Assembly: GCA_020634155.1 (NCBI GenBank)
Contig: JACKCI010000002.1
Location: forward strand, 1,116,001-1,180,000
Reading direction: 5' to 3'
DNA length: 64,000 bases
From: Anaerolineales bacterium
GTDB taxonomy: Bacteria > Chloroflexota > Anaerolineae > Aggregatilineales > J027
This document shows positions 1 to 8,778 of this stretch, in pieces; position 1 is the stretch's first letter, and each line of letters starts with the position of its first letter. Both the position numbers and the translations under genes were made by a program. The notes under the pieces are model-generated. The model was not told the DNA's origin, made no database searches, and saw nothing but the letters and a program-made list of their open reading frames with translations.

Positions 1-1
1 C

Positions 2-1231
2 CGTGACCCTGAACTTGGTGACATAGAAGCTGTTTCTCCCGATGACCCTGTCGGTCTGTATTTTCGCCAGATGGCCCAAGAACCACTCCTCACCGCCGAT
101 GAAGAAATCGGCCTTGCCAAGCGTATTGAACTTGGTAAAGAATCCCAAGAACTGTTCAAGAAATTCAAACGCCTCCAAACTGTCATTCAAGAACTCCACG
201 CCCTCAGCCAAAAACAAGACCGTGAGCGCGTCCTGCAAAAAAGCTATGACATGGTGCGCTTGGGCAAAGCCTTCGATGAGATGCACGAACTACTCAAACA
301 GGCCCAAGATGTGAATTGGGGGGCGGAGACCTACGAAGCGTTGATGGCTCTCGTTTATGACTTTGATGTCAACTTGCCACTGGTTCAACAAGATTTTGTT
401 GTCATCCAGAACTACTCCAATAACGGTCACCATCCCGTTGAATTGTTGGGAGCGTTCACAGGTGTTGAAAAGAGCTACGGCCTCGCGGAATTTTTCATTG
501 ACAACGGCCAAGCTGCCCGTGAACACCTCGGACGCGCCAATACCCGTTTGGTTGTGAGCATTGCCAAGCGTTACATGGGGCAGGGTCTACCCTTCCCTGA
601 CCTCATCCAAGAGGGCAACGTCGGCCTCATGCGGGCGGTTGATAAATACGACTACAAACGTGGTAACCGCTTTAGCACCTATGCCACATGGTGGATTCGG
701 CAGGCCATTACCCGTGCCTTGGCGCAGAAAACCCGCACCATCCGCATCCCCCTGCACATGACTGAGCGTATCCGCCAAATGTACCGTACCGCTCAAAACC
801 TCGAACAGAAGCTAGGCCGCCGTCCCACCCCCGAAGAAATTGCCGAAGAAATGGAAATCCAACCCGAAAATGTCCGCAATATGATGGACGCCAGCCAGCA
901 CGCGATTGCCTTAGAGCGTCCGGTGGGGGATGACGGGGATAGTGAATTTGGCGATTTCATCGAAGACCAAGACACGCCCAGCCCTGTTGAGTCCGCCACC
1001 CAGCACTTGCTTCAAGAGACTATCGAAGAAGTGTTAAGTGAGCTAACCCCGCGCCAGAGCCACATCCTGCGCCTGCGCTTTGGCCTTGGCGGTGGAGAGC
1101 CGCATACCCTAGAGGAGATTGCCAATAAATTTGGCCTCAGTCGGGAACGGATTCGCCAGTTAGAAAAAGAGGCCCTGCGCCGCCTTCGGCACCCGCGTCT
1201 ATCCCATAACTTGCGGGATTACCTCAGCTAA
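2..1231 (+). CDS. rpoD: RNA polymerase sigma-70 factor, primary type (5' end outside window)
   Basis: Promoter-recognition subunit of RNA polymerase. The window opens inside the gene: the frame stays open to base 2, and the codons before the first ATG (71) encode conserved region 1.2 (DPVGLYFRQMAQEPLLT), so that ATG is internal. Order seen: region 1.2, a non-conserved spacer of roughly 100 residues, region 2 (DLIQEGNVGLMRAVDKY, then RFSTYATWWIRQAI for -10 melting and binding), region 3 (GDFIEDQDTPSP) and region 4 (TPRQSHILRLRFGL and the helix-turn-helix TLEEIANKFGLSRERIRQLE). The spacer and full region 3 suit a primary (group 1) or close group 2 factor; the missing N-terminus prevents choosing. 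A strong terminator follows. Confidence 0.93.
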   Translation, partial: RDPELGDIEAVSPDDPVGLYFRQMAQEPLLTADEEIGLAKRIELGKESQELFKKFKRLQTVIQELHALSQKQDRERVLQKSYDMVRLGKAFDEMHELLKQAQDVNWGAETYEALMALVYDFDVNLPLVQQDFVVIQNYSNNGHHPVELLGAFTGVEKSYGLAEFFIDNGQAAREHLGRANTRLVVSIAKRYMGQGLPFPDLIQEGNVGLMRAVDKYDYKRGNRFSTYATWWIRQAITRALAQKTRTIRIPLHMTERIRQMYRTAQNLEQKLGRRPTPEEIAEEMEIQPENVRNMMDASQHAIALERPVGDDGDSEFGDFIEDQDTPSPVESATQHLLQETIEEVLSELTPRQSHILRLRFGLGGGEPHTLEEIANKFGLSRERIRQLEKEALRRLRHPRLSHNLRDYLS

Positions 1232-1262
1232 CTGCCGAGAACCCTTGACACTGTGCATGACC

Positions 1263-1288
1263 AGAGCCGGACATCCGGCTCTTTTTTT
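1263..1288 (+). terminator. Rho-independent terminator of the sigma factor gene
   Basis: A GC-rich hairpin (AGAGCCGGA / TCCGGCTCT, perfect 9-base arms) is followed directly by a run of seven T. It starts 32 bases after the sigma factor stop codon. Confidence 0.88.
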
Positions 1289-1310
1289 GAGATTATTCAA
1301 CTCAACTTTT

Positions 1311-1319
1311 TGCTATAAT
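1311..1319 (+). promoter_or_regulatory. Extended -10 promoter element for the 1343 gene cluster
   Basis: TGCTATAAT combines a perfect TATAAT hexamer (1314-1319) with the extended -10 TG. It lies between the upstream terminator and the GTG start at 1343. No good -35 hexamer is seen at 16-18 bases, which an extended -10 can tolerate. A strong Shine-Dalgarno AGGAGG (1331-1336) follows. Confidence 0.5.
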
Positions 1320-1342
1320 GCCAAACACTGAGGAGGTTCATC

Positions 1343-1780
1343 GTGGTTTCTCAATTGCACTACAACAAACGCCTATGGCAAAAGCATGTTCTGGCGGAAA
1401 ACCGCCGCGACATCCCCGGTCTACTCGCCACCTTAGTCGATGACCCGCTCTATATCATCATGGCAACGGGTCTCGAATATCGCGGCAAGACAGGGGTGGC
1501 AGGTTTTTATCAGGGCTTGTTTGATGGTATGCCCGATGCTAACTTTGAACTCAAATCCGTGACGATTGGTGAGGAGATGGTCGTGGAGGAATCCGTTTTT
1601 GTCGGAACCCACACCGGCCCCCTTTTTAACTTGCCCCCATCGGGTAAATATATTACCTTCCCATTGATGATCCTGTTCCCCTTGGTGGGGGATAAATTCT
1701 GGGGGGAGCGCATGTACTTTGACATGAACACCCTCCTCGTTCAGATGGAATACGACTGGTCAATATTGAAGGCGAATTGA
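1343..1780 (+). CDS. NTF2-like / SnoaL-like ester cyclase family protein
   Basis: Small cytosolic protein (145 residues) of the NTF2-like alpha+beta barrel type. The pattern is typical of SnoaL-like proteins: an N-terminal helix region ending in a DDPLYII strand, a helix with YRGKTGVAGFYQGLF, the segment MPDANFELKSVTIGEEMVVEE, then strands through GTHTGPLFNLPPSGKYITFP. The family includes polyketide cyclases and many uncharacterised proteins, so the reaction cannot be assigned. The GTG start is supported by AGGAGG six bases upstream. The downstream membrane protein starts within its stop codon, so the two are co-transcribed. Confidence 0.75.
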   Translation: MVSQLHYNKRLWQKHVLAENRRDIPGLLATLVDDPLYIIMATGLEYRGKTGVAGFYQGLFDGMPDANFELKSVTIGEEMVVEESVFVGTHTGPLFNLPPSGKYITFPLMILFPLVGDKFWGERMYFDMNTLLVQMEYDWSILKAN

Positions 1781-2163
1781 TGGAAACAGCACTCCAAGAC
1801 CTACATAGTGGGTTAAATAATGCCTATGTCTTGTTTTCTTTTATACTAGGAGTTTATGCGGCATTCTTAGCGGCGCGGAATGTACCCATTAGCGGCAACT
1901 TTTGGGGAGCCATGTGGATGAGTACCGTTCTAGCCGCCTTGGTGCTGCTGGTGACGATTGCCCTAGCCTTCTGGGGGGTTAATCCCAAACGTGGCGTGTA
2001 TTATCTTTATGCCATCTGGTTTGTCATCAGCCTCCCCGGAACCTATGCGATTGTGCAGGGGCGAGATGACCAGCGGGCGGCGTTGCTCTTTGCGGCATGG
2101 ACCTTATTCAATGCAGGCGCTGCCTATCGCGCTGGGGCCTTTTTGGTCACACCTTGGCACTAA
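1780..2163 (+). CDS. Small membrane protein, four predicted helices, unknown function
   Basis: The 127-residue product is almost wholly hydrophobic, with four likely transmembrane segments (about residues 12-32, 42-66, 71-92 and 99-122) and short charged linkers. I recognise no family. The ATG at 1780 is preferred: it shares its A with the preceding TGA (TGATG), a typical translational-coupling overlap; an in-frame TTG lies one codon earlier. It sits between the NTF2-like gene and a response regulator in a same-strand run. Confidence 0.6.
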   Translation: METALQDLHSGLNNAYVLFSFILGVYAAFLAARNVPISGNFWGAMWMSTVLAALVLLVTIALAFWGVNPKRGVYYLYAIWFVISLPGTYAIVQGRDDQRAALLFAAWTLFNAGAAYRAGAFLVTPWH

Positions 2164-2188
2164 ACCTTATCGATAGAGGGGATACCCG

Positions 2189-2794
2189 ATGACAACACGA
2201 GTCTTGGTTGTAGATGACGAACAAGATACCTTGAATTTGCTCAAACTGCTGCTGGAAATCAGCGGCTTTCATCCCATCGCTACCCTTAACTCATTGGATG
2301 CGATGACCTTGGCCGAAATCGAGAAGCCAGATATTGCGCTCCTTGATATTATGATGCCCAAGCTGGATGGCTTCGCGCTTTGCAAGATGATTCGGGATAA
2401 CCCCCAAACCAAACACCTTCCCGTTATTTTTGTAACCGCTTATAATGCCCTTGATTTGGAAGAACGGCGCTTGGAGGCGGGGGCTGATTTTGTTTTACCC
2501 AAGCCTATCAACATGGACGAATTGCTCAAGGCAGTCACCAAGATTCATGACATCCGCAACAATAACCATGCTGGAGCAACCCCCAAGCCGAGCCTTTCTA
2601 CACAGACGACAGAGGCAAAGCCGCTTACACCTAAGCCCGCCGCTGATGCACCCAAGGTATCGCCGCCACCTGCCGCCAAGTCTGCTCAACCCATCGATGA
2701 TGAACTCGATATATCCATCACACCCGATAACGGTCACGCAGCGCGTGATGAAAAAACAGATAAACCAACCGACAAAGGAAAGGATACCCATTGA
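2189..2794 (+). CDS. Response regulator: REC domain with Pro-rich tail
   Basis: CheY-like receiver domain in the first ~120 residues: acidic pair D9-D10, phospho-acceptor D53 in LLDIMMPKLDG, conserved Thr in VIFVTAYN, and the conserved Lys in FVLPKPINMDEL. The last ~75 residues are Pro/Ala/Lys-rich and look disordered (repeated KP, AKPLTPKPAADAP), with no DNA-binding or enzyme domain. It is therefore probably a single-domain regulator acting by protein contact. GAGGGG lies seven bases before the ATG. Its stop codon overlaps the TTG start of the next gene, so the two are translationally coupled. No cognate kinase is adjacent. Confidence 0.88.
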   Translation: MTTRVLVVDDEQDTLNLLKLLLEISGFHPIATLNSLDAMTLAEIEKPDIALLDIMMPKLDGFALCKMIRDNPQTKHLPVIFVTAYNALDLEERRLEAGADFVLPKPINMDELLKAVTKIHDIRNNNHAGATPKPSLSTQTTEAKPLTPKPAADAPKVSPPPAAKSAQPIDDELDISITPDNGHAARDEKTDKPTDKGKDTH

Positions 2795-3864
2795 ACACCC
2801 CAACTATTATTGTTTTACGTGGTGATGAAACAGGCGAAGAACTCCTCCAAGAGTCCCTACGGGTCATTGACCCTAACGTCATTCGCACCCCGCTGAATTT
2901 TCAGTCTTATGACCTGTCCCTAGAGAATCGCCGCGAGACCAAGAACCAAGTAGTGCATGATGCTGCTACCGCCATGATGCACGCTGGTCTCGGTTTGAAG
3001 GCCGCCACCATCACTCCCGGTGACCCTGACGACGTGGGCAGCCCCAACGCCCTCTTGCGTGAATTGCTCGACGCCCAAGTTATTCTGCGGACAGGCCGTC
3101 GTATTCCCAAGGTACGCCCCACCGCTGGCGTTCACTCGCCTATCTCGGTGGTGCGGATGGCTGTTGATGGCAGCTATGGGGCTAAGGAATGGCGCGAGGG
3201 CGAAGGCTTGGACGAGGTGGCATGGGTCACTCAGAAAATCAGCCGCCGCACCAGCCGCATTGTCGCTGAGTTTGCCTTCCGCCATGCCTCCAAAACAGGC
3301 TCCAAAGTCTTTGGCGGTCCCAAATACACGGTTAGCTCTGTTTATGAGGGCATGTTCAAAGAAGAGATGGATGCCGCCGCCAAGCGTCACCCCGATGTGC
3401 GCTATGAACCCCAACTCATTGATGCCACCTTTGCTCTACTACTCGAAACAACAGGTGAGCCGCTGGTCATCCCCACCCTCAACCGCGACGGCGATGTGAT
3501 GTCTGACTTGGTGTTGAAGATGTTTGGTACCATTGCCGGAGCCGAGTCCTTGGTCTTGAGCTTTGATGAGAACTTCAATACCCGCGTTGCAATGGCTGAG
3601 GCCCCACATGGTACTGCTCCCTCGCTCAAGGGCAAGAATGTGGCAAACCCGACCGCTATGATTTTGGCGGCAGCCTCGCTCCTTAGCTATCTACCCAGTG
3701 AAGAAGCCAAGCGTGCCAGCCGTGCCATCCGTGAGGCCACCATGGAAGCCATCTACGACAACATCCGCACCGCAGATATTGGCGGCTCGTCCTCGACCTC
3801 TGAATTTACCGATGAGGTCATCCGTCGCACGGCTGCCAAGATTGAAATCTGGGAAACGATGTAG
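2791..3864 (+). CDS. Isocitrate/isopropylmalate dehydrogenase family protein
   Basis: Beta-decarboxylating dehydrogenase (357 residues) that oxidises a 2-hydroxyacid such as isocitrate, 3-isopropylmalate or tartrate with NAD(P). Family features: N-terminal IIVLRGDETGEELL, substrate-binding Arg segment VILRTGRRIPKVRP, YEPQLIDATFALLL, the metal/nucleotide region NRDGDVMSDLVLKMFGTIAG, and the cofactor motif EAPHGTAPSLKGKNVANPTA. IDH and IPMDH cannot be separated with confidence; the length fits NAD-type enzymes. The TTG start at 2791 overlaps the preceding TGA. The next gene begins directly after its stop (TAG then GTG), so it belongs to a tight operon. Confidence 0.85.
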   Translation: MNTPTIIVLRGDETGEELLQESLRVIDPNVIRTPLNFQSYDLSLENRRETKNQVVHDAATAMMHAGLGLKAATITPGDPDDVGSPNALLRELLDAQVILRTGRRIPKVRPTAGVHSPISVVRMAVDGSYGAKEWREGEGLDEVAWVTQKISRRTSRIVAEFAFRHASKTGSKVFGGPKYTVSSVYEGMFKEEMDAAAKRHPDVRYEPQLIDATFALLLETTGEPLVIPTLNRDGDVMSDLVLKMFGTIAGAESLVLSFDENFNTRVAMAEAPHGTAPSLKGKNVANPTAMILAAASLLSYLPSEEAKRASRAIREATMEAIYDNIRTADIGGSSSTSEFTDEVIRRTAAKIEIWETM

Positions 3865-6492
3865 GTGCGCCTCATCTATACGCACAACAACGCCGATTTT
3901 GACGCGATTGCGTCCCAACTGGCGCTGGTCAAGCTTGACCCAACGGCGACTCCCGTCTTGCCGCCCCGCTTGCACCAGAACGTGCGTCGATTCCTGACTC
4001 TCTATGCGGGCCTTCTGCCTGCCTTACAACATGACGATCTGACCCCAGTGCCGGAATATGTGTATCTGGTGGACACCCAGAAATACCACAACATTCCGGG
4101 GCTGGGGGCTGATACCCCTGTCCACATTATCGACCACCACCCCCTTAAGCATAAACTGCCCAAGCATTTTACCTTCTGGGGCGATACCGTCGGCTCTACC
4201 ACCACCCTCTTGGTCGAGCGCATCCAGCAGGAGGATATAGCCCTCTCCATGCTTGAAGCCACCTTGCTACTGATGGGCATTTACGAGGACACTGGTTCGC
4301 TGACTTATGGCGGCACCACTCCCCGTGACCTACAAGCAGCAGCATGGCTCCTAACCCAAGGGGCCAAACTGGACCTGCTCCGTGATTTCTTGACCTACCC
4401 TCTTGAAGATGACCAGTGGGGCGTTTATGACCAACTCCGTGAGTCGCCCGATGTGCTAGAGATCGAAGGCCACTCGATTGTGATTAGCAGCGCCGTTGTG
4501 CCTGACCAAGTGAGCGATGTCTCGACCATTGCCCACCAACTTGCCAATCTCTATGACCCCCATGCCCTCTTTGTGCTGGTGCAGATGGCTGACAATGTGC
4601 AGATGGTGGCCCGTAGTGGTGTTGACCAAATTGATGTCGGGGCCATCGCTCGTCATTTTGGGGGCGGGGGACATGGACGGGCCGCTGCTGCCCTCATTCG
4701 CCGAACCCCTATCGCCGAGGTGCGCCAACGCCTACGCGACCTACTGCCCACTATCATTCAACCCAATGTCACCGTGCGCGACTTGATGTCGGCTGCCCCC
4801 ATTGAAACCATCGCCGATACCGCCACCGCTGAAGAAGCCCACCGTCTGATGACCATTTCGGGCCATGAAGGTTATCCGGTGCTGCATGGAGGGCGGGTAG
4901 TTGGCCTCTTGACCCGCCGTGCCGTTGACCGCGCCATGAGCCACCAACTGCGCCATGCTCCCGTATCCCAAATTATGGAAGCGGGCGGTAACATCCATGT
5001 CACCCCCACCGATTCCCTTGAAACCCTGCGTCAGAAGATGATGGATACCGGATGGGGCCAAATGCCTGTGCTGAATGGCGGTCAACAACTCATCGGCATT
5101 GTGACCCGCACCGACCTTATTCGCCGCTGGGGTTCCAGCACTGTTGTTAACATCCATCAGCAACACCTCATCGTCCAGCAACTCCAGCAGACCCTACCCG
5201 AAGGCCTCTGGACACTGCTCAAAACCATCGCTCACCATGCCCAAACCAACGGCATCGACCTCTATCTCGTGGGCGGCATCGTCCGTGACTTGCTATTAGG
5301 CGTGCCCAACCTTGACCTTGATTTAGTGGTTGAGGGAGATGCTATCGGCCTCGTGCGCTATTTGCACGCCACATGGGGTGGGGATATGCGCTTTCACCAG
5401 CAATTCGGCACCGCTAAGTGGATGCTCGCTCCTGAAGTAGCCGAGCGCCTTGGGGTAGCCTATAGCCCGTCATGGCCGGAGTTTATCGACTTCGCCACCG
5501 CCCGCGCCGAATTTTACAAAGAGCCAACTGTGCTACCCACTGTCCGCCAAAGCTCCATCAAGCAAGACCTGCACCGCCGCGACTTCACCATCAATAGCAT
5601 GGCGATTCGCTTGGCACCGGAGCCGATGGGTACCCTGATTGATTATTACAACGGGGAGCGCGATCTCAATCAAAAAACCATCCGCGTTTTGCATAGCCTC
5701 AGCTTTGTCGATGACCCCACCCGCATGGTGCGAGCCGTCCGCTTTGAGCAGCGCCTTGACTTCACCATTGACCCCCGCACTGAGAACCTCATGCGTGAGG
5801 CTTTGCCTTTGCTCAACCGTGTGACTGGTGACCGCATCCGCCACGAGTTGCGTCTGATATTGTATGAGCGTGACCCCTTGCGTGCCTTGCGCCGCCTAGA
5901 GAATTTGGGCATCCTTGCTGAGATTGTGCCAGATGTGCAGATTGATGACTGGTTTGTGGGGGCCTACCGTGCCTTTATCAGCGCCAAACAGCAACCCCCT
6001 TGGCCCTTATCCGAAAATTTTGATAGTTGGCAGATCGGCACCCTTGCCCTGTTGACTCGCCGCCATACCCCAGAGCAGATTGAGGCGCTTGCATCACGCT
6101 TGCTGCTTTCTCGCGCCCAAGTCCATGTTTTGCTGGCCTTCCAGAAAGCCATCCCCCTCTATACATGGCCCTACACCACCCCACCGAGTGCAGTGGTTAA
6201 TCTCTTGGAACCCATGCCCGAAGTCTGCTGGTTAGCGATTTGGGCCGCGGCCCCGACTGCCCACACACGCCAACTTGTGGTACAGTTTGTGCAAGCGTGG
6301 CGGCATATCAAGCCCCTCCATGACGGCAAGCAACTCCAGAGCCTTGGTGTTGAGATTGGCCCCGTGATTGGCAAAATCTTGCGTGAGTTGCGGCGGGCAT
6401 GGCTCGATGGTGAGATTACCACCCCCGAACAAGAAGACGTTTATTTGAATCGATTATTGCACGATGGTATCCGAGATTTCCCCAACTTATGA
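3865..6492 (+). CDS. DHH/CBS-domain tRNA nucleotidyltransferase (A-adding type)
   Basis: Class II tRNA nucleotidyltransferase of the fused DHH-DHHA1-CBS-CBS-polymerase type (875 residues). N-terminal DHH phosphoesterase motifs DFDAIAS and HIIDHH, then the DHHA1 glycine motif GGGGHGRAAAA near residue 270; two CBS repeats (about 300-420) for nucleotide sensing; nucleotidyltransferase core with LVGGIVRDLLLG and DLDLVVEGDA (metal-binding D-x-D) and HRRDFTINSMAI. Homologues of this architecture in Aquifex, Deinococcus and cyanobacteria add the terminal A of CCA or cooperate with a CC-adding enzyme; that specificity is inferred. GTG start, zero spacing from the upstream gene. The tRNA in this window lacks an encoded CCA. 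Confidence 0.88.
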   Translation: MRLIYTHNNADFDAIASQLALVKLDPTATPVLPPRLHQNVRRFLTLYAGLLPALQHDDLTPVPEYVYLVDTQKYHNIPGLGADTPVHIIDHHPLKHKLPKHFTFWGDTVGSTTTLLVERIQQEDIALSMLEATLLLMGIYEDTGSLTYGGTTPRDLQAAAWLLTQGAKLDLLRDFLTYPLEDDQWGVYDQLRESPDVLEIEGHSIVISSAVVPDQVSDVSTIAHQLANLYDPHALFVLVQMADNVQMVARSGVDQIDVGAIARHFGGGGHGRAAAALIRRTPIAEVRQRLRDLLPTIIQPNVTVRDLMSAAPIETIADTATAEEAHRLMTISGHEGYPVLHGGRVVGLLTRRAVDRAMSHQLRHAPVSQIMEAGGNIHVTPTDSLETLRQKMMDTGWGQMPVLNGGQQLIGIVTRTDLIRRWGSSTVVNIHQQHLIVQQLQQTLPEGLWTLLKTIAHHAQTNGIDLYLVGGIVRDLLLGVPNLDLDLVVEGDAIGLVRYLHATWGGDMRFHQQFGTAKWMLAPEVAERLGVAYSPSWPEFIDFATARAEFYKEPTVLPTVRQSSIKQDLHRRDFTINSMAIRLAPEPMGTLIDYYNGERDLNQKTIRVLHSLSFVDDPTRMVRAVRFEQRLDFTIDPRTENLMREALPLLNRVTGDRIRHELRLILYERDPLRALRRLENLGILAEIVPDVQIDDWFVGAYRAFISAKQQPPWPLSENFDSWQIGTLALLTRRHTPEQIEALASRLLLSRAQVHVLLAFQKAIPLYTWPYTTPPSAVVNLLEPMPEVCWLAIWAAAPTAHTRQLVVQFVQAWRHIKPLHDGKQLQSLGVEIGPVIGKILRELRRAWLDGEITTPEQEDVYLNRLLHDGIRDFPNL

Positions 6493-6979
6493 GGTTCCCC
6501 TTCGCATTCAATTTCGCTTTGCGACCAGAGCCGACTTGCCCCTGCTAGAGTGGTATGGGCAATACACCCATTTTCGCAACGTCTATCAACGTACCTTTCA
6601 AGAGCAATCCCTAGGCGGGCGGTGGATGCTGGTCGCTGACCTGAACGGCTTTCCAGTGGGCCAGCTTTTTGTTGTCCCTGAACTAAGCTACTATCCCGAT
6701 ACTGGCTATTTCTATTCCTTCCGCATCATGGATCATCTGCAAGGTCTCGGCATTGGTACCCGCTTGCTGAACTATGCTGAATCCTTGCTCTGGGCTGAGG
6801 GCATTCGCGGGGTAATTATCTCAGCCGTCAAGACCAACCGCCGCGCCCGCGAACTCTATGAGCGTCTTGGCTATCATATTATGCGTGAAGATGAGGGCCG
6901 CTGGCAGTATACCAACCACCTTGGGCAAACCGTCGAAGTGCATGAGCCTTGCTGGATTTTAGAAAAGCATCTACAATGA
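6464..6979 (+). CDS. GNAT-family N-acetyltransferase
   Basis: 171-residue acyl-CoA N-acyltransferase fold. After a short N-terminus come the strand/helix IQFRFATRADLPLLEWY, the central strand GYFYSFRIMDHLQGLGIGTR, whose GLGIGTRLL is the acetyl-CoA pyrophosphate loop (Q/RxxGxG/A), and the C-terminal helix with NRRARELYERLGY. The substrate cannot be told. The ATG at 6464 lies 29 bases inside the preceding gene; no in-frame start later in the region fits the fold better. This overlap and common strand imply co-expression. Confidence 0.85.
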   Translation: MVSEISPTYEVPLRIQFRFATRADLPLLEWYGQYTHFRNVYQRTFQEQSLGGRWMLVADLNGFPVGQLFVVPELSYYPDTGYFYSFRIMDHLQGLGIGTRLLNYAESLLWAEGIRGVIISAVKTNRRARELYERLGYHIMREDEGRWQYTNHLGQTVEVHEPCWILEKHLQ

Positions 6980-7010
6980 GCCACCAGCAATTTTTAGGAG
7001 ATATGCGTCT

Positions 7011-7373
7011 ATGGCGAAAGCTAACCAACAATCAGTCCGTTTTGTGCGCTGGCAGGGTGGGCAACACCCAACCCCCACATTGATGAAGCAGAACCTCGAA
7101 AAATTCGGCCTCCACGTTTTTAAATGGCAGCAACAAGCGAACTATCGTTTTGGCACCCGTAGTCATGGCTATAGTAAATCCCTCTATTGTGTTGAAGGCA
7201 GCCTTGAAGTCTTTATCCCTGATACCCGTGAACGCTTTACCTTGCGCGTCGGTGATCGGCTGGATATTGCTAATGGTGTACGCCACAGCATCACCGTTGG
7301 CTTAGGCGGCGCAGTCTGCTTTGAAGGCACCCCTGCTGACCGTCGTTTAGTCGCTGCTGCTGGTAAATTCTAG
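7011..7373 (+). CDS. Cupin-domain protein
   Basis: 120-residue single-domain cupin. Beta-barrel signatures are visible: the segment FGTRSHGYSKSLYCVEGSLEVFI resembles cupin motif 1 with a reduced metal-ligand set, and GDRLDIANGVRHSITVG resembles motif 2 with its terminal His. Cupins range from dioxygenases and isomerases to sugar-binding proteins, and the loss of one or more motif 1 histidines leaves catalysis doubtful. Shine-Dalgarno AGGAG is ten bases before the ATG. It sits eight bases before the REC-GAF regulator, so the two probably share a transcript. Confidence 0.75.
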   Translation: MAKANQQSVRFVRWQGGQHPTPTLMKQNLEKFGLHVFKWQQQANYRFGTRSHGYSKSLYCVEGSLEVFIPDTRERFTLRVGDRLDIANGVRHSITVGLGGAVCFEGTPADRRLVAAAGKF

Positions 7374-7381
7374 AACCCTCT

Positions 7382-8500
7382 ATGAGCAAAGTCCGCGTTT
7401 TACTCGTCGATGATGACTCCGAAGTCCGTGATTTATTGATGGATCAAATTTTCAATCCTCGGCGCTTTGATGTCCATGAAGCCGCCGATGGCGCACAGGG
7501 CATTGAAGCTGCCGCCAAGTTCAAGCCTGATCTGGTCTATGCCGATTTGGTCATGCCCGGCCTTACAGGTAAGGACTTACTGATTGGCCTCAAATCCAAG
7601 GGTTACCAAGGCCCCGTGATTGTCGGGGTCAAACGCGGCAACGAGCAAAGCGCGATTGAAGCTTTTCGCTTTGGGGCTACCGACTACATTACCAAGCCCA
7701 TCCGCGAGGCCGAAATGATGTCGGTCGTGCAACGCGCCTTGGGTGATATTCAACTTCGTAAAGAGCGCGACAAGCTCCTCGGACAGCTTCAAGCCAGCAA
7801 CCAACAACTTGAGAACCGCATCCGGCAACTCACCATCCTCCAGACTCTAGGCCAGACCCTGACCTCCATTCAAAGTCTAGATACGATGGTTGATGCCGTC
7901 CTAAGTGGGGCCATTGATGTGACCAAGGCTGACCACGCCACCCTCATCTTGCTTGATGAAGCCTCCGACCAATTGATTTTGCGGGCGGGGCGCAACATGA
8001 CGCTCGTTATGCAAGAGAAACTCGGCGAACCCATCCGCGATGAATTAGCCCGCTTGGTGATGACCAGCCAAGAACCCCTTAACGTGAATGGGGATGGCCT
8101 TCAGCGCTTCAAAATCTCCCGTGATATTATCGCTACTATCTATGCCCCAATGGTCGTCAATGGCAAATCGATAGGTGTCTTGACGGTTGGCAACCATCGT
8201 AAACGTGCCGTTTTTGATGATAGCCTTGCCAATGTCGTGAATGCCTTGGGCGATTATGCCGCCATTGGCATTGTCAACGCTCGCCTCTTTGCATGGCTAG
8301 AGCGCCGTGCCGCCGATGTCCAATCCCAATTGCAGAAAGTATCGGAATCCTTAGCGCCACCTTTGGGTCAATTCAGTCAACAACTGGACGCCATCGCCAA
8401 GCAACCCAAGATGAACGATAGCATCAAGCAGCAGCTTCAACAGATGAGCCGCCAGTCCCTGCAAATGCAGCAATTCGTCGCCAGCCTCAAGGGTAACTAG
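7382..8500 (+). CDS. Response regulator with REC and GAF domains
   Basis: 372-residue cytosolic signalling protein. REC domain at residues 1-120: acidic D10-D12, phospho-acceptor D55 in YADLVMPG and the Lys of DYITKPIREAEM. A coiled-coil linker (RKERDKLLGQLQASNQQLEN) leads into a GAF domain of about 150-300 (LQTLGQTLTSIQSLDTMVDA, then YAPMVVNGKSIGVLTVGN), followed by a Gln-rich coiled coil to the end. There is no kinase, cyclase or DNA-binding output domain, so it probably relays phosphorylation or ligand state through dimer contacts. The ATG lies eight bases after the cupin stop. Confidence 0.87.
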   Translation: MSKVRVLLVDDDSEVRDLLMDQIFNPRRFDVHEAADGAQGIEAAAKFKPDLVYADLVMPGLTGKDLLIGLKSKGYQGPVIVGVKRGNEQSAIEAFRFGATDYITKPIREAEMMSVVQRALGDIQLRKERDKLLGQLQASNQQLENRIRQLTILQTLGQTLTSIQSLDTMVDAVLSGAIDVTKADHATLILLDEASDQLILRAGRNMTLVMQEKLGEPIRDELARLVMTSQEPLNVNGDGLQRFKISRDIIATIYAPMVVNGKSIGVLTVGNHRKRAVFDDSLANVVNALGDYAAIGIVNARLFAWLERRAADVQSQLQKVSESLAPPLGQFSQQLDAIAKQPKMNDSIKQQLQQMSRQSLQMQQFVASLKGN

Positions 8501-8502
8501 TC

Positions 8503-8778
8503 ATGCTCCGCCGCAAAGATGAGGGCGATTGGGTAGTCGTCGCGGAGGTCATGGGCATGATGGAAGCCGAGATTATCGCGGGTCTGCTGCGTACTGCTGA
8601 GATTCCCTGCCATTTACATCAAGAGGGTATTGGGGCTGCTTTTGGGGTATCGGCTGGCCCAATGGGCTTTATCAAAGTCCTCGTGCCAAGCCAGTTTGCC
8701 GACGACGCCTTTGCCCTCCTCGATGATGACGAACCCGACCCCGCCGACCTTATTGATGGCCCCACCATTGATTTTTGA
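8503..8778 (+). CDS. DUF2007-like putative signal-transducing protein
   Basis: 91-residue protein resembling the DUF2007 family, a small ferredoxin-like fold: hydrophobic strand WVVVAEVMGMMEAEIIAGLL, then TAEIPCHLHQEG and the second half MGFIKVLVPSQFADDAFALL, ending in an acidic tail (DDDEPD). The family role is not established. The start lies two bases after the REC-GAF stop codon. Its 3' end overlaps the convergent minus-strand gene by 29 bases. Confidence 0.7.
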   Translation: MLRRKDEGDWVVVAEVMGMMEAEIIAGLLRTAEIPCHLHQEGIGAAFGVSAGPMGFIKVLVPSQFADDAFALLDDDEPDPADLIDGPTIDF

